A stretch of 64,000 nucleotides of DNA, from positions 186,001 through 250,000 of the forward strand of contig NZ_MVFY01000005.1 of the NCBI RefSeq assembly GCF_002042885.1, written 5' to 3'. The position numbers and the translations under genes are program-made. The notes below the pieces were generated by a model, which saw only the letters and a program-made list of their open reading frames with translations, was not told where the DNA came from and made no database searches. Positions within the stretch are counted from its first letter, which is position 1. Each line of letters begins with the position of its first letter. The stretch comes from Citrobacter portucalensis. Its GTDB lineage: Bacteria; Pseudomonadota; Gammaproteobacteria; Enterobacterales; Enterobacteriaceae. Below, piece by piece: positions 1 through 10,659 of the stretch.

Positions 1-1891
1 GATCAAACAGGCAGAACAATCCGCCCAGCGCCATCAGCAATCCTCCGGCCCAAATCCAGCGAATAAACGGTTTGTAGTACAGACGCACAGCCCATGCGCC
101 GTTATCCAGTTCTTCACCCAGCGCGGCGTACAGATCGCGCGTGAATCCGCCGTCAATTGCCGCTTCGGTCATCATCGAACTGGTGCTGTTATAGAAGCGT
201 TTTTCCGCATGCAGCGTGGCTTCCGGTTTACCATCTCGGGTAACGCCAATAATGGCGACACCACCCCGGTAGTTAGGTCCGGTAATATCTTTCACTTCGC
301 GGAACGTGAACTGATAGTTATGGATACTGACGCTATCACCCGCTTTCATGCGGACATCGCGTTCAACGCTGTAGTTCTGGCTGAAGGCAATACCGACAAT
401 AGTAATCGCCAGCCCAACGTGGCCCGACACCATGCCCCAATAGCTTGGTGTTAACTTCGTTCCGCGGGAAACACGCAGGAACGCTTCGGATATCGCCAGC
501 ACGAATATCCAGCATGCCATCGCCAGCCCTACCACCGTCATAGCGGCAATGCGATCCTCAAACAGCCACGGCAGCAGCAGCGACAGAACAAACGTGGTGA
601 CAAACGCGATAATCAGTAACGTTTTCAGTTTACGCGGTCGGTCACGGCCCCAACGCACTAATGGCCCAATTCCCAGCAACAGCGCGAACGGCGCCATCAG
701 CCAGGTAAACATGGTGTTGAAGAACGGTTCGCCAATCGAAATGCTGCCCAGACCCAGCTGTTTGTGCACCAGCGGCAGCAGCGTGCCCAAGAGCACCACC
801 AGCATGGCGGCAATCAGCAGAACGTTGTTGCCCAACAGCAGAGATTCACGCGACCACAGCGCGTTGTTCACCCGTGAGCGGACCTTGTGACCGCGCACCG
901 CAAACAGCAGCAGGGAGCCGCCAATCACCAATACCATAAAGGCCAGAATAAACATCCCGCGCGACGGATCGGAGGCGAAGGCATGCACCGATACCAGCAC
1001 GCCGGAGCGCACCAGGAAAGTACCTAACAGGCAAAGCGAGAATGCGCAGATTGACAGCAGCAGCGTCCAGGCTTTAAAGCTGGCACGCTGTTCGGTTACC
1101 GACAGCGAGTGCATCAGCGCCGTTCCCACCAGCCATGGCATAAACGAGGCGTTCTCAACCGGATCCCAGAACCACCAACCGCCCCAGCCCAGCTCGTAAT
1201 AGGCCCAGGCCGAACCGAGCACAATACCCAGCGTCAGGAACACCCACGCCGCCAGCGTCCACGGACGCGAAAAACGGGCGAAGGTACTGTCCAGTCGTCC
1301 GCTCATCAGCGCGGCAATCGCAAACGCAAAGGCCACGGAGAAGCCGACATACCCCATGTACAGTAACGGCGGATGGAAAATCAGTCCCGGATCCTGCAAT
1401 AGCGGGTTCAGGTCGCGCCCTTCAATAGGGAAGTTGGGCAACGTACGGGCAAACGGATTGGAGGTAAACAGAATAAACAGCAGAAAGCCAACGCTTACCA
1501 TCCCCATTACCGCCAGCACGCGGGCAACGATGTCCAGCGGCATACGCTGGCTGAATGCCGCAACGGCGAACGTCCAGCCGCTCATCAGCAAAACCCATAG
1601 CAGCAGAGAGCCTTCATGGGCACCCCAGGTTGCTGCCACCCGATACCAGACCGGAAGCTGGGTATTGGAGTTGCTGGCAACGTAGGTGACGGTAAAGTCA
1701 TTAACCACGAAGGCGTTGACCAGAATCAGGAACGCCCCCATCACGCAGATAAACAGAACCCAGGCAAAAGGCCGCGCGGAGGCCATCATTCGCACGTCGC
1801 CGCGCGCTACGCCCCACAGCGGATAGACCGACAGTAGTAACGCCACGCCGAGCGCAAGGCACAACAGCGCATTGCCAATTTCAGGCATCAT
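1..1891 (-). CDS. ccmF: Cytochrome c maturation haem lyase subunit CcmF (3' end outside window)
   Basis: CcmF is the multi-pass inner-membrane haem lyase subunit that attaches haem to apocytochrome c with CcmH. The frame stays open from ATG 1889-1891 to the left edge, about 630 codons, and the edge reads GLFCLFD, close to the C-terminus of the roughly 647-residue E. coli protein. The tryptophan-rich [12 protein letters not shown] motif (about 1105-1170) is the haem-handling WWD signature of the family. The start overlaps the ccmE stop as ATGA. Only the last 15-20 residues should be missing. It probably serves the NapB and NapC cytochromes encoded just upstream. Confidence 0.95.
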   Translation of the reverse strand, partial: MMPEIGNALLCLALGVALLLSVYPLWGVARGDVRMMASARPFAWVLFICVMGAFLILVNAFVVNDFTVTYVASNSNTQLPVWYRVAATWGAHEGSLLLWVLLMSGWTFAVAAFSQRMPLDIVARVLAVMGMVSVGFLLFILFTSNPFARTLPNFPIEGRDLNPLLQDPGLIFHPPLLYMGYVGFSVAFAFAIAALMSGRLDSTFARFSRPWTLAAWVFLTLGIVLGSAWAYYELGWGGWWFWDPVENASFMPWLVGTALMHSLSVTEQRASFKAWTLLLSICAFSLCLLGTFLVRSGVLVSVHAFASDPSRGMFILAFMVLVIGGSLLLFAVRGHKVRSRVNNALWSRESLLLGNNVLLIAAMLVVLLGTLLPLVHKQLGLGSISIGEPFFNTMFTWLMAPFALLLGIGPLVRWGRDRPRKLKTLLIIAFVTTFVLSLLLPWLFEDRIAAMTVVGLAMACWIFVLAISEAFLRVSRGTKLTPSYWGMVSGHVGLAITIVGIAFSQNYSVERDVRMKAGDSVSIHNYQFTFREVKDITGPNYRGGVAIIGVTRDGKPEATLHAEKRFYNSTSSMMTEAAIDGGFTRDLYAALGEELDNGAWAVRLYYKPFIRWIWAGGLLMALGGLFCLFD

Positions 1892-2367
1892 GACGTTTTA
1901 TCCTTATAAACACTTTCCGGGCGACGATGGTTTTCCTGCATCGCTTTTTCGACTTCCGGCGGGGTGTAATTCTCATCATGTTTGGCAAGAACCTCTTTGG
2001 CCTGCACATGATTTCCTTCGTCCAGTTCGCCCTGAACAACGACACCCTGCCCTTCGCGGAACAGATCCGGCAGAATGCCTTCGTAGGTGACATCCACCAC
2101 ACCTTCGGCGTCATAGATACTGAAATTCACCTTCAACGACTGCGGATCGCGCTTTACGCTACCGGGCATCACCATTCCGCCCACGCGCAGGCGCTGACCG
2201 ACTTCGGGCATCTGCTGCGTTTCGCGCTTACCGTAGAGTATCTCTCCCGGCGTATAGAACAGGTCAATATTAGAACGCAGCGCATAAAGCACCAGCGTAA
2301 TGGTCAATGCCAGACCCGCCAGTACCGCACAGGCTATCCATAACCGATTTTTACGTCGAATATTCAC
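1888..2367 (-). CDS. ccmE: Haem chaperone CcmE
   Basis: Periplasmic haem chaperone, 159 residues, anchored by one N-terminal membrane segment (about residues 9-29). It takes haem from CcmABCD, holds it covalently and passes it to CcmF/H. The haem-binding histidine is His130 in AKHDENY, with Tyr134 after it, matching E. coli numbering. The start codon is GTG (2365-2367), overlapping the ccmD stop as GTGA, which points to translational coupling. The 3' end overlaps the ccmF start by 4 nt. Length is the usual one for the family. Confidence 0.96.
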   Translation of the reverse strand: MNIRRKNRLWIACAVLAGLALTITLVLYALRSNIDLFYTPGEILYGKRETQQMPEVGQRLRVGGMVMPGSVKRDPQSLKVNFSIYDAEGVVDVTYEGILPDLFREGQGVVVQGELDEGNHVQAKEVLAKHDENYTPPEVEKAMQENHRRPESVYKDKTS

Positions 2368-2576
2368 GCCGCCTCCCGTTGCACTTGCGCCGCACGCATA
2401 CGCGCTTCTCTCGCCCGCTGCTGCGCCACACCGCGTAAAATTGCGCGATGTTGTAACGCGGAATGCAGTACCAGCACCACCAGCGGGATAACGCTCATCG
2501 CTACGGCAAGCCAGACATACAAGGCGTAGCCGCCCATCGCGAAAAAATCACTCCATGATGCAAATGCAGGGGTCAT
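2364..2576 (-). CDS. ccmD: Haem exporter protein CcmD
   Basis: Small membrane protein of 70 residues that stabilises CcmE in the CcmABC complex and helps release holo-CcmE. One hydrophobic segment (about residues 15-37) is followed by a basic, Arg/Ala-rich cytoplasmic tail, the usual CcmD pattern. The open frame runs 12 codons further upstream to 2612, but I chose ATG 2574-2576 because it begins MTPAFASW as in E. coli and overlaps the ccmC stop as ATGA. It sits within a chain of 4-nt overlaps ccmC-ccmD-ccmE-ccmF. Confidence 0.93.
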   Translation of the reverse strand: MTPAFASWSDFFAMGGYALYVWLAVAMSVIPLVVLVLHSALQHRAILRGVAQQRAREARMRAAQVQREAA

Positions 2577-3310
2577 TGGCGGCCTCTTTTTAAGATCAGT
2601 TCGCTCACCCACGGGCGGCGTTTTTCCATCATCAAAATCAGGTTACGCATGCGCATCAGCGCCAGCGTGACAAACAGTAACAGGTAGCCGACGATCGCCA
2701 GACGCAGCGGCGTACGCATCGCCGGATCGATGCTTTGCTGCATGCGGGTAGAACCCTGATGCAGCGTATTCCACCACTCAACCGAATAGTGGATAATCGG
2801 TAAGTTGACCACGCCAATCAGCACCAGAATACCGGCGGCACGACCTGCCAGACGGCGGTCGTCAAAGGCATGCCACAGCGCAATGGCACCCACGTAGAGA
2901 AACAGCAGCACCAGTTCAGAGGTGAGTCGGGCATCCCAGACCCACCAGGTTCCCCACATCGGTTTGCCCCATGCGGAGCCGGTCACCAGCGCAATAAAGG
3001 TAAACACTGCACCAATCGGCGCCATCGCAGCCAGCGCCAGATTGGCCATTTTCATCTGCCAGACCAGGCCGATAAACGCGGCAACAGCCATCGAGGCATA
3101 AATGCCCATCGACCAGATTGCCGCCGGAACGTGCAGATAAATAATGCGATAGCTCTGCCCCTGCTGATAGTCCGCAGGCGCAAAACCAAAGCCCCAGACC
3201 CATCCCGTTATCAGTACCACCGCGCTGGCAATCGCCAGCCACGGGATAAACCAGCCACAGATCTGATAGAGCCGAGGGGGCATCGCCAATTGATGAAGTG
3301 TTTTCCACAT
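2573..3310 (-). CDS. ccmC: Haem exporter membrane protein CcmC
   Basis: Six-helix inner-membrane protein, 245 residues, which presents haem to CcmE. The WWD motif GTWWVWDARLT lies near residues 123-133 and the axial-ligand histidine His60 is in YLHVP. Length and sequence match E. coli CcmC closely. It is separated from ccmB upstream by 76 bp, the only real gap in the ccm cluster, and is coupled to ccmD by a 4-nt overlap. The gap holds what looks like a decayed REP element. Confidence 0.96.
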   Translation of the reverse strand: MWKTLHQLAMPPRLYQICGWFIPWLAIASAVVLITGWVWGFGFAPADYQQGQSYRIIYLHVPAAIWSMGIYASMAVAAFIGLVWQMKMANLALAAMAPIGAVFTFIALVTGSAWGKPMWGTWWVWDARLTSELVLLFLYVGAIALWHAFDDRRLAGRAAGILVLIGVVNLPIIHYSVEWWNTLHQGSTRMQQSIDPAMRTPLRLAIVGYLLLFVTLALMRMRNLILMMEKRRPWVSELILKRGRQ

Positions 3311-3355
3311 AGTTCAGTCACCAGACTCCATAAATTAAAATCCGTTGTGCCAGAG

Positions 3356-3376
3356 CACCTTGCCCGGCCTACACAT
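3356..3376. repeat. Possible REP remnant between ccmB and ccmC
   Basis: The stretch reads like the end of an enterobacterial REP unit: GCCCGGCCTAC at 3362-3372 matches the conserved GCCGGCCTAC tail seen in intact REP elements elsewhere in this window. The partner arm is not recognisable, so this is either a decayed copy or chance similarity. It lies inside the ccm operon. Confidence 0.3.
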
Positions 3377-3386
3377 CTAATTCTCG

Positions 3387-4046
3387 TTACTGCACGCTTA
3401 TCCGTAACGCCGCAGCTGTGGCAAACGGGCTTAACGTGGCGCTGCCGACCAGCAACGCGCCCAGAATTGCCATGTACCCTTCAACCGGTAAGTGCATAGA
3501 AGCCGCATCCATCGCGGCGGTTGCAAAAATCAGTAAGGGTATGGTGAGCGGGAGCACCAGCACGCTTAACAACACGCCGCCGCGCTTTAAGCCCACCGTC
3601 AGCCCCACACCCGGCGCACCGAGGAAGCCCAGCGTCGGCGTTCCGAGTAACAACGTCAGCGCCATAATTTTCCAGCTGTACATATCCATGCCCAGCAGCA
3701 GCGCCACTAGCGGCGAGAGAATCAACAGCGGCAGGCCGGTCACGACCCAGTGCGCCATCACTTTCGCCAGCACCACGGCCGGTAGCGGTAACGGCAGCAG
3801 CATCAGTTGCTCAAGGCTGCCGTCCTGCAGATCATCACGAAACAGGCGTTCCAGCGCCAGCAATGACGCCAGCAGCGCCGCAACCCAAATGATACCCGGC
3901 GCAATGCGTGCCAGTAGCTGCGGTTCCGGCCCAATGCTCAGGGGGAACAGCGTAATAACAATCAGGAAGAACCATAAAGGATTGGCGATTTCCGCACTAT
4001 GACGAAACGCAACTCGCAGTTCTAAACGGAAGATTCGCCACATCAT
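3387..4046 (-). CDS. ccmB: Haem exporter permease CcmB
   Basis: Permease subunit of the CcmAB ABC module that powers release of haem-loaded CcmE. The 219-residue protein starts MMWRIF and has about six hydrophobic segments spread along its length, as in the E. coli homologue of about 220 residues. The start overlaps the ccmA stop by 4 nt (ATGA), so the ATP-binding subunit and the permease are translationally coupled. A second ATG directly follows the first (4041-4043), so the exact start may be one codon later. Confidence 0.95.
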   Translation of the reverse strand: MMWRIFRLELRVAFRHSAEIANPLWFFLIVITLFPLSIGPEPQLLARIAPGIIWVAALLASLLALERLFRDDLQDGSLEQLMLLPLPLPAVVLAKVMAHWVVTGLPLLILSPLVALLLGMDMYSWKIMALTLLLGTPTLGFLGAPGVGLTVGLKRGGVLLSVLVLPLTIPLLIFATAAMDAASMHLPVEGYMAILGALLVGSATLSPFATAAALRISVQ

Positions 4047-4663
4047 TGCGTTGCCCTCTCGCTGGTCAGCGCAATACGTCGCACTTTATCGGTTTCGACA
4101 TTGAGCGGTTGGTGGGTGGTGAGAATAACAATACCGCCCTGCTCTGTATGCTGCGCCATACGCTGAGTCAGTCGCTCAACGCCGTTCACATCAATGGCGG
4201 TAAAGGGTTCATCGAGGATCCACAGCCGGGCGCGGGTCAGCCACAAACGGGCCAGCGCCACGCGCCGCTGTTGTCCGGCGGAGAGCTGGTTCACCGGAAT
4301 ATCTTCATATCCGGCAAGTCCCGCCTGCGCCAGCGCAGCCAGACACTGTGCAATGTCGCCGTCATGATGAAAGAAACGCAGGTTCTCCAACGCCGAAAGC
4401 CGGGTTTTTATCCCCGGCTGATGTCCGATCCACAGCAGTTGCTGATGGTAGCTGTCCCGCACGTGATGCAGCGGCTGCTCTTGCCAGCAAACCTCCCCTG
4501 CATCGGGACGCGCCAGCCCGGTAAGCAACCGCAGCAGAGTGGTTTTCCCTGCGCCGTTGCTGCCGGTAATTTGTACCCATTCCCCTGCGTTGACGCGAAA
4601 TGACAGATTGCTGAACAGTATTCTGTCATCTCGCTCGCAAAGTAATTCTCTGGCTTCAAGCAT
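4043..4663 (-). CDS. ccmA: Cytochrome c biogenesis ATP-binding protein CcmA
   Basis: ATP-binding cassette subunit, 206 residues, which with CcmB and CcmC forms the haem-handling complex. Walker A is GSNGAGKTT (about residues 34-42), the ABC signature is LSAGQQRR (about 127-134) and Walker B is LWILDEPF (about 146-153), followed by the H-loop TTHQP. It starts 20 bp after the napC stop on the same strand, so it is probably read as a continuation of the nap operon, as in E. coli. Confidence 0.96.
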   Translation of the reverse strand: MLEARELLCERDDRILFSNLSFRVNAGEWVQITGSNGAGKTTLLRLLTGLARPDAGEVCWQEQPLHHVRDSYHQQLLWIGHQPGIKTRLSALENLRFFHHDGDIAQCLAALAQAGLAGYEDIPVNQLSAGQQRRVALARLWLTRARLWILDEPFTAIDVNGVERLTQRMAQHTEQGGIVILTTHQPLNVETDKVRRIALTSERATQ

Positions 4664-4683
4664 ACCTGGTTATCTACATCCTG

Positions 4684-5286
4684 TTAAAAGCCCGGTTTGA
4701 CTTCGCGCATATCAGGCAGTTTGTGCGCTATCCCTTTATGACAGTCAATACAGGTTTGCCCGTCTTTCACGGCCTGGTCGTGCATTTTGGCCGCAACGCC
4801 TTTCTGGGCGGTTAAATCCATAAACTCGAAGTTGTGACAGTTTCGGCACTCTTGCGAATTATTATCTTTCATACGCCGCCACTCATTTTGCGCCATCGTC
4901 AGACGATGGTCTTCAAATTTCTGCGGTGTATCTATCAGCCCCAGTGCTTTCGCGTACAGCTCTTTACTGGCCTTGATCTTACGAATCATTTTCGGGCCCC
5001 ACTCATGCGGGACGTGGCAATCAGGGCAAGTCGCTCGCACACCACTGCGGTTGTTGTAGTGTACGGTTTCCATGTATTCCTGGTATACCGTATTGCGCAT
5101 TTCGTGACAGCTAATGCAGAACTCTTCTGTATTGGCCTTTTCCATACCGGTATTAAAGCCGCCCCAGAAAATAATGCCGCCCACAAAGCCGATTAACAAC
5201 AGCGTGCCGAGCGCCAGACGGCTGGGGCGACGCCACCATTGCCAGACGCGCTTAATCCAGCCTGGTTTACGGTTAGAATTTTCCAT
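4684..5286 (-). CDS. napC: Membrane-anchored tetrahaem cytochrome NapC
   Basis: NapC of the NapC/NirT family, 200 residues, takes electrons from quinol in the inner membrane and passes them to the periplasmic NapAB complex. One N-terminal anchor (about residues 21-43) is followed by four CxxCH haem sites: CISCH, CPDCH, CRNCH and CIDCH. It is the last nap gene, 9 bp after napB. The haems need the Ccm proteins encoded immediately downstream. Confidence 0.97.
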   Translation of the reverse strand: MENSNRKPGWIKRVWQWWRRPSRLALGTLLLIGFVGGIIFWGGFNTGMEKANTEEFCISCHEMRNTVYQEYMETVHYNNRSGVRATCPDCHVPHEWGPKMIRKIKASKELYAKALGLIDTPQKFEDHRLTMAQNEWRRMKDNNSQECRNCHNFEFMDLTAQKGVAAKMHDQAVKDGQTCIDCHKGIAHKLPDMREVKPGF

Positions 5287-5295
5287 AATGACCTC

Positions 5296-5745
5296 TTATT
5301 TCCCGTAACCTTTCGAGGGGGTGAAGGTATTTTCAACAATCGGCGCGGCGTCAGCCTGCGGAACGTGACATTGCAGGCAGAAATAACGACGCGGCGCAAC
5401 TTCAGCCAATACCTTGCCGTCGCTGTCCATAAAGTGCGTCGGACTGATGCGCGGCGCACCGGTAGTGCGATAGCTTTCCACACCGTGGCATTGCAGGCAG
5501 CGGTTAGTGTTAGTCGTCACCTGATACCCTTCAACGCTATGCGGAACCATCGGCGGCTGATTCACATAGTTCAGCGGCATGCGCTCTTGCTCTTTCGGCA
5601 TGCGAATCGCCCCTTCCTGTGTTCCTGAGACTTCCGGTGACTGGCTCAGATCCACTCCATTTGCAGCCCAAACGGCCCCACTGACGACCAGGGCAAGCAG
5701 GGCCGTCCATTGACACAGCGTCTTAATCAGGTCATGGCTTTTCAT
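5296..5745 (-). CDS. napB: Dihaem cytochrome NapB, small subunit of periplasmic nitrate reductase
   Basis: Periplasmic electron-transfer subunit that passes electrons from NapC to NapA. It has a Sec signal peptide ending near VWAANG and two CxxCH haem motifs (CLQCHG, CLQCHV). Length is 149 residues, as in E. coli. The frame is open seven codons further upstream (5766), but ATG 5743-5745 gives the family start MKSHDL and overlaps the napH stop as ATGA, so I chose that one. Confidence 0.96.
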   Translation of the reverse strand: MKSHDLIKTLCQWTALLALVVSGAVWAANGVDLSQSPEVSGTQEGAIRMPKEQERMPLNYVNQPPMVPHSVEGYQVTTNTNRCLQCHGVESYRTTGAPRISPTHFMDSDGKVLAEVAPRRYFCLQCHVPQADAAPIVENTFTPSKGYGK

Positions 5746-6605
5746 GATTTCGCTCCCGAACTCCATCGTGTTGTTATTGTAAAAACATCCTCAGAACAGA
5801 CATCCACGCAGCGACCGCAGGCCATGCAATCGCGGCTGGTTACCTGCACCGGACTTTGCTCATCCAGCACCGGCGCACGTAGCACATGCGGTTCCGGGCA
5901 AACATGAAAACAATCCATACAGCGGTTACATCTGTTACGTTCTTTTGCCGAAACGGTTAATGCCCCTTTGCTTCCCACCACGCTATACAGCGCACCCAGT
6001 GGGCAAAGATGCCCGCACCAGCCATGCTCAACGACCAGTAAATCAAATAAAAACAGCGCGAGGATCAGCAGCGCTCCGCTACCGAATCCCATTACCAGGC
6101 TCCGTCCAAGCAGAGAGACTGGATTTATCCACTCCCACAACAGCGTACCGGTCAGGGCGGAACCGACCAGGATAACCACCAGCAGGACGTACCGTATATG
6201 GCGCGGCAGGGTTGCGGACTGATTCAGGTCAAACCTTCTGCGCAACCAACTGGCTAAATCGGTAACCGGGTTCATGGGACAAACCCAACTGCAAAACAGT
6301 CGCTTACCGGCCAGGGCATACAGCACCGTGATGATAGCTGCTCCCGTTAACGCCACCGTCGCCGGCAGATGCCCGCTGGCCAGGCTTTGCAGAGTAATCA
6401 GCGGATCGGTGAACGGGATAGCGTCCAGCAACAGGCTGCTACTGTAGTTGCCATGCAGGATCCATACGCCAAGCCACGGGCCGCTGAGGAACATCGCCAG
6501 TATCAGAAACTGACTCAAACGACGCAGCAGCAGCCAGCGATGACTCTTCCACCATCCTTTTTTTGCCTGCGCTTCACGCCCGGCATCACGTTTACGATTT
6601 GCCAT
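5742..6605 (-). CDS. napH: Quinol dehydrogenase membrane component NapH
   Basis: Polytopic iron-sulfur protein, 287 residues, that with NapG forms an alternative quinol-oxidising route to the periplasmic nitrate reductase. Four or five hydrophobic segments are followed by two cytoplasmic [4Fe-4S] motifs near the C-terminus ([12 protein letters not shown] and [11 protein letters not shown]). The CP motifs CSWVCP and CGHLCP expected for NapH are present. It overlaps napG by 14 nt at its start and napB by 4 nt at its end. Confidence 0.96.
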   Translation of the reverse strand: MANRKRDAGREAQAKKGWWKSHRWLLLRRLSQFLILAMFLSGPWLGVWILHGNYSSSLLLDAIPFTDPLITLQSLASGHLPATVALTGAAIITVLYALAGKRLFCSWVCPMNPVTDLASWLRRRFDLNQSATLPRHIRYVLLVVILVGSALTGTLLWEWINPVSLLGRSLVMGFGSGALLILALFLFDLLVVEHGWCGHLCPLGALYSVVGSKGALTVSAKERNRCNRCMDCFHVCPEPHVLRAPVLDEQSPVQVTSRDCMACGRCVDVCSEDVFTITTRWSSGAKS

Positions 6606-7287
6606 TGTTCCCCTCCAGCCAACCGAAGCGGTAATGGTGTCCTAACTCCCCTTTCGCCAGCGACAGCGGCAGCACTTTTATTGCTGGCTGTTCCAGTACG
6701 CAGACTTTTTCGCATTTCCCACAGCCGGTACAGGCATCGCTGTGCACGGTCGGAATAAACCGCGCATGCTTGCCGGTACGCATATTGCGGTCCAGCTCCA
6801 GGGTGATCGCCTCATCAATTTTCGGGCACTCGCGATAGCAAACGTCGCAGCGTAATCCCTGATAGTTGAGGCAGTTTTCGTGATCCAGCAGTACCGCCAG
6901 CCCCATACGCGAATCGTCAATGGATTCAATTTCCCTGTCCAACGCACCGCTCGGGCAGACTTTGGCACACGGAATGTCCTCACACATTTCGCAGGGAATA
7001 TCACGGGCGACAAAATATGGCGTACCGGCCGCCAGCCCGGAGGCCAGCGTTGCCAGCTTCAGCGTGTCATAGGGACATGCCTGAACGCACTGACCGCAAC
7101 GTACGCAGGCGCTGGCGAAAGCCTCCTCGCTCAGTGCACCTGGCGGGCGCAACCGCACGCCGGTTGCGCGTGCGGTTTGTTGTTGCAACCCCAGCGCCAC
7201 GCCAACTACGGCCAGCCCGCCCGCTGCGCGAACCATATCGCGCAGAAAGCGGCGGCGGCCATTTTGGGGTTTTGCTGACCGGGACAT
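6592..7287 (-). CDS. napG: Ferredoxin-type protein NapG
   Basis: Periplasmic iron-sulfur partner of NapH, 231 residues. A twin-arginine signal is present (RRRFLRD at about residues 11-17, then a hydrophobic stretch ending TARA near 42). Four ferredoxin-like cysteine clusters follow (for example [35 protein letters not shown] and [11 protein letters not shown]). Together with NapH it draws electrons mainly from ubiquinol. It starts 6 bp after the napA stop. Confidence 0.96.
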   Translation of the reverse strand: MSRSAKPQNGRRRFLRDMVRAAGGLAVVGVALGLQQQTARATGVRLRPPGALSEEAFASACVRCGQCVQACPYDTLKLATLASGLAAGTPYFVARDIPCEMCEDIPCAKVCPSGALDREIESIDDSRMGLAVLLDHENCLNYQGLRCDVCYRECPKIDEAITLELDRNMRTGKHARFIPTVHSDACTGCGKCEKVCVLEQPAIKVLPLSLAKGELGHHYRFGWLEGNNGKS

Positions 7288-7293
7288 AACGCG

Positions 7294-9780
7294 TTACACC
7301 TTCGCCAGTTTCACGGCGCACTTCTTGAAATCCGTCTCTTTGGAGAGCGGATCCGTCGCATCCAGCGTCAGGTTATTCACCAGCTGTGCGGCATCGAAGA
7401 ACGGCATGTACACCAGCCCCTGCGGCGGACGGTTACGACCGCGTGTTTCAACAATCGAAATCACTTCGCCACGACGGGAAATCACTTTGACCTTATCGCC
7501 ACGGCGCAGATCGCGTGCTTTTGCATCCAGCGGGTGGATAAACAGCACGGCTTCCGGGAAAGCACGGTGCAGTTCAGGCACACGACGGGTCATACTGCCG
7601 GTATGCCAGTGTTCCAGCACACGTCCGGTAGACAGCCACAGGTCATATTCTTTATCCGGCGCTTCAGCAGCAGGCTCAAATGGCAGCGCGAAGATAACCG
7701 CTTTACCGTCCGGTTTACCGTAGAACTTGTAGCTTTCACCTGCTTTCACGTAAGGGTCGTTGCCTTCGCTGTAGCGCCACTGGGTCTCTTTACCCTCAAC
7801 GACCGGCCAGCGTAAACCGCGCGCTTTGTGGTAATCGTCAAATGGCGCAAGATCGTGCCCGTGACCGCGGCCAAACCAGGCGTACTCTTCGAACAAGCCT
7901 TTTTGCAGATAGAAGCCCAGCTCGCGGGATTCATCGTTCAGTTGATCTTCAGCCAGTTCAGTCACTGGGAATTTCGTTACTGCTGGCGTAGCAAACAGCA
8001 CGTCATACAGCGTTTTACCGCGCAGTTCCGGTTTTTGTGCCAGCAGCTCTTCCGGCCATACTTCTTCTGTTTTGAAGCGACGAGAGAACTGCACCAGTTG
8101 CCACAGATCCGATTTCGATTCGCCCGGCGCTTTAATTTGCTGACGCCAGAACTGTGTACGGCGTTCAGCATTCCCGTAGGCGCCTTCTTTCTCTACCCAC
8201 ATCGCGGTCGGCAGGATCAGGTCAGCCGACAGGGCGCTGATCGTCGGGTACGGATCGGAGACGATGATGAAGTTACGCGGATCGCGCCAGCCCGGCATAC
8301 GCTCTTCGTTGATGTTCGGACCGGCCTGCATGTTGTTAGTACACATCGCCCAGTAGACATTGAGCTTGCCATCTTTCAGCGCACGGTCTTGCGCCACGGC
8401 GTGCAGACCAACTTTTGCCGGAATGGTCCCTGACGGAATATTCCAGTGCTTCTCGCAGATATCGCGGTGTTTTTCGTTCGTTACCACCATGTCCGCAGGC
8501 AGACGGTGGGAGAACGTACCGACTTCACGCGCGGTGCCGCAGGCTGAAGGCTGGCCGGTCAGAGAGAACGGGCCGCAGCCTGGCTGGGAGATTTTGCCGG
8601 TCAGCAAGTGCAGGTTATAGACCAGGTTGTTGGCCCACACGCCGCGGGTGTGCTGGTTAAAGCCCATCGTCCAGTAGGAAATAACTTTTTTCTTCGGATC
8701 GGCATACAGCTGCGCCAGCTGTTCCAGCTGATCTTTCGGTACGCCGGTCATTTCGGCGGTTTTATCCAGCGTGTACTCAGCAACGAAGGCTTTGTAATCC
8801 TCAAAGCTCATCGGTTCAGAAGCATCGGATCCCGGGTTTTTCGCCGCTTTTTCCAGCGGATGGGTTGGACGCAGACCGTAGCCGATGTCCGTCACGCCTT
8901 TACGCAGGTTAACGTGCTTGCTAAAGAAATCCTGGTTAATCGCATTGTTTTGAATGATGTAGTTTGCGATGTAGTTGAGGATCACCAGATCGGTTTGCGG
9001 CGTGAAGACCATACCGTTATCCGCCAGCTCAAAGCTGCGGTGCTGGAAGGTGGAGAGAACCGCGACGTTCACGTTAGGATCGGAGAGACGACGGTTGGTG
9101 ATGCGCGACCACAGGATCGGGTGCATCTCTGCCATATTCGCGCCCCACAGGACGAAGGCATCGGCATGTTCGATATCGTCATAGCAGCCCATCGGTTCAT
9201 CCATACCGAAGGTACGCATAAAGCCGACTACCGCTGAGGCCATGCAGTGACGTGCGTTCGGGTCGATGTTATTGGAACGGAAACCCGCTTTAAACAATTT
9301 GGCAGCGGCATAACCTTCCCAAATCGTCCACTGGCCAGAGCCGAACATACCGATAGACTCAGGGCCTTTCTCTTTCATCGACGTTTTGAATTTCTCTTCC
9401 ATCACGTCAAAGGCCTGGTCCCAGCTAATCGGGGTGAACTCGCCTTCTTTGTGATACTTGCCGTCTTTCATGCGCAGCATCGGCTGCGTTAAACGGTCTT
9501 TTCCGTACATGATTTTCGGCAGGAAGTAACCTTTGATGCAGTTGAGCCCACGGTTAACCGGCGCATCCGGATCGCCCTGGCATGCCACAACACGCCCTTG
9601 CTGCGTTCCGACCAATACGCCACAGCCCGTCCCGCAAAAACGGCACGGGGCTTTGTCCCATTTAATGGCTTCTTGCTGACCGACTACCGCGCGGGCAACG
9701 CCCGGCACGCTTAACCCGGCAGCCGCCGCAGCGGCCGCAACGGCGTTAGCTTTCATAAAGCTACGACGACTGAGTTTCAT
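7294..9780 (-). CDS. napA: Periplasmic nitrate reductase catalytic subunit NapA
   Basis: Catalytic Mo-bis-MGD subunit, 828 residues, reducing nitrate to nitrite in the periplasm. The Tat signal SRRSFMKA (residues 4-11) and hydrophobic run end near VARAVV. The N-terminal [4Fe-4S] motif starts CRFCGTGCG, and the cysteine ligand to molybdenum is in ARHCMASA (about residue 181). Length is the same as E. coli NapA. The start overlaps the napD stop by 4 nt, which fits NapD binding the NapA Tat signal as it is made. Confidence 0.98.
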   Translation of the reverse strand: MKLSRRSFMKANAVAAAAAAAGLSVPGVARAVVGQQEAIKWDKAPCRFCGTGCGVLVGTQQGRVVACQGDPDAPVNRGLNCIKGYFLPKIMYGKDRLTQPMLRMKDGKYHKEGEFTPISWDQAFDVMEEKFKTSMKEKGPESIGMFGSGQWTIWEGYAAAKLFKAGFRSNNIDPNARHCMASAVVGFMRTFGMDEPMGCYDDIEHADAFVLWGANMAEMHPILWSRITNRRLSDPNVNVAVLSTFQHRSFELADNGMVFTPQTDLVILNYIANYIIQNNAINQDFFSKHVNLRKGVTDIGYGLRPTHPLEKAAKNPGSDASEPMSFEDYKAFVAEYTLDKTAEMTGVPKDQLEQLAQLYADPKKKVISYWTMGFNQHTRGVWANNLVYNLHLLTGKISQPGCGPFSLTGQPSACGTAREVGTFSHRLPADMVVTNEKHRDICEKHWNIPSGTIPAKVGLHAVAQDRALKDGKLNVYWAMCTNNMQAGPNINEERMPGWRDPRNFIIVSDPYPTISALSADLILPTAMWVEKEGAYGNAERRTQFWRQQIKAPGESKSDLWQLVQFSRRFKTEEVWPEELLAQKPELRGKTLYDVLFATPAVTKFPVTELAEDQLNDESRELGFYLQKGLFEEYAWFGRGHGHDLAPFDDYHKARGLRWPVVEGKETQWRYSEGNDPYVKAGESYKFYGKPDGKAVIFALPFEPAAEAPDKEYDLWLSTGRVLEHWHTGSMTRRVPELHRAFPEAVLFIHPLDAKARDLRRGDKVKVISRRGEVISIVETRGRNRPPQGLVYMPFFDAAQLVNNLTLDATDPLSKETDFKKCAVKLAKV

Positions 9781-10040
9781 GGTGTTTCCTCACCTTGCTC
9801 ATCCTGCTGGTGATAAACCAGCGACACCGCCAGTACGCCCGCAACGTTGCGTACTGACTCAATTGTTTTCATTAGCGTTTCACTTTGCTCAGCTTCCACC
9901 ACCACAATCAACTGACCACTTTCCACATCGCTGAGTGCAACTTCGCAACCGGGAAAGGAACGCAACTGCGTGGCGATATCGTTGATATGCTGGCTTTTGG
10001 CCTGAACGACCAGGCTGCAGACCTGCCAGTTATTGTCCAT
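9777..10040 (-). CDS. napD: NapA Tat-signal chaperone NapD
   Basis: Small cytoplasmic chaperone, 87 residues, that binds the NapA twin-arginine signal and holds it back until cofactor insertion is complete. The sequence [15 protein letters not shown] begins the ferredoxin-fold domain typical of NapD. The open frame extends 18 codons upstream (10094), but ATG 10038-10040 gives the family start and overlaps napF by 11 nt. The napA start overlaps its stop. Confidence 0.95.
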   Translation of the reverse strand: MDNNWQVCSLVVQAKSQHINDIATQLRSFPGCEVALSDVESGQLIVVVEAEQSETLMKTIESVRNVAGVLAVSLVYHQQDEQGEETP

Positions 10041-10521
10041 GGTTGTACTCCGCGTTAATGGCTGATACCGGGCAGATAGCGACACAGGCGCCACATCCGT
10101 TACAGTCCTGATTGTCGAGCTGCGGCTGATAAATGCCGGAAAGCGTGGGGCGAAAGGTTATTGCCATGGGCTCACAGCTATCCTGACAGCGGTGACATTC
10201 AACGGACTGATGTGCGAGACAGTTTTCCCCAATCGTAAAATTCAGATCCCATGCCCTGGTGTGGCGCGGAAGAAAAAGTGATTCGGGACAGGCTTCTGCG
10301 CAGGCATAGCAAAAGCTGCACTCGCCGTGTTTGAAATTTACGCTCGGGTAACCACCCTGGCCTCGCTGCAGGATGTCGGTTTCGCACGCCTGAATGCAGG
10401 CGTCACAACGGAGGCAATGGGCCAGAAAGTGAGAGTCTTCCTTGCTCCACGGCGGACGGATCCCTGCGCTGGCGTTTCGCCAACTGCCTGTCAACATACC
10501 TCGACGGGATAAATCAACCAT
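10030..10521 (-). CDS. napF: Ferredoxin-type protein NapF
   Basis: Cytoplasmic iron-sulfur protein, 163 residues, the first gene of the operon. Three [4Fe-4S] motifs are visible (CLRCDACIQACE, CSFCYACAEACP, CNGCGACVAICP), plus a partial cysteine set CHRCQDSCEP. It interacts with NapA and is thought to help assemble or protect its iron-sulfur cluster. It is preceded by the regulatory region carrying NarP/NarL and FNR sites. Confidence 0.95.
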   Translation of the reverse strand: MVDLSRRGMLTGSWRNASAGIRPPWSKEDSHFLAHCLRCDACIQACETDILQRGQGGYPSVNFKHGECSFCYACAEACPESLFLPRHTRAWDLNFTIGENCLAHQSVECHRCQDSCEPMAITFRPTLSGIYQPQLDNQDCNGCGACVAICPVSAINAEYNHGQ

Positions 10522-10601
10522 GACATTGTCCTTCCATAATGACGCCCTCCCTCGGCGGGTTGAACGACATAAAAAACTGCACTATTTATGAGTAGTTATT
10601 T

Positions 10602-10616
10602 TTAGCCGTAAGATAT
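10602..10616 (-). promoter_or_regulatory. Predicted napF promoter (-10 region and start point)
   Basis: Reading the minus strand, TATCTT (10610-10615) is a fair -10 element. Placing transcription near 10602-10604 puts the NarP/NarL palindrome at about -44.5 and the FNR site at about -64.5, the positions described for the E. coli napF promoter. The start point is inferred from that spacing, not seen directly. Confidence 0.5.
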
Positions 10617-10638
10617 TTCAGGATGTGTTAGAGGTGCA

Positions 10639-10654
10639 TACCCCAATTGGGGTA
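10639..10654. promoter_or_regulatory. NarP/NarL 7-2-7 binding site upstream of napF
   Basis: TACCCCAATTGGGGTA is a perfect inverted pair of NarL/NarP heptamers with 2 bp between them. In E. coli a site like this lets phospho-NarP activate napF and NarL antagonise it, giving expression at low nitrate. The centre (10646.5) is exactly 20 bp from the centre of the FNR site. Confidence 0.85.
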
Positions 10655-10659
10655 AATGC

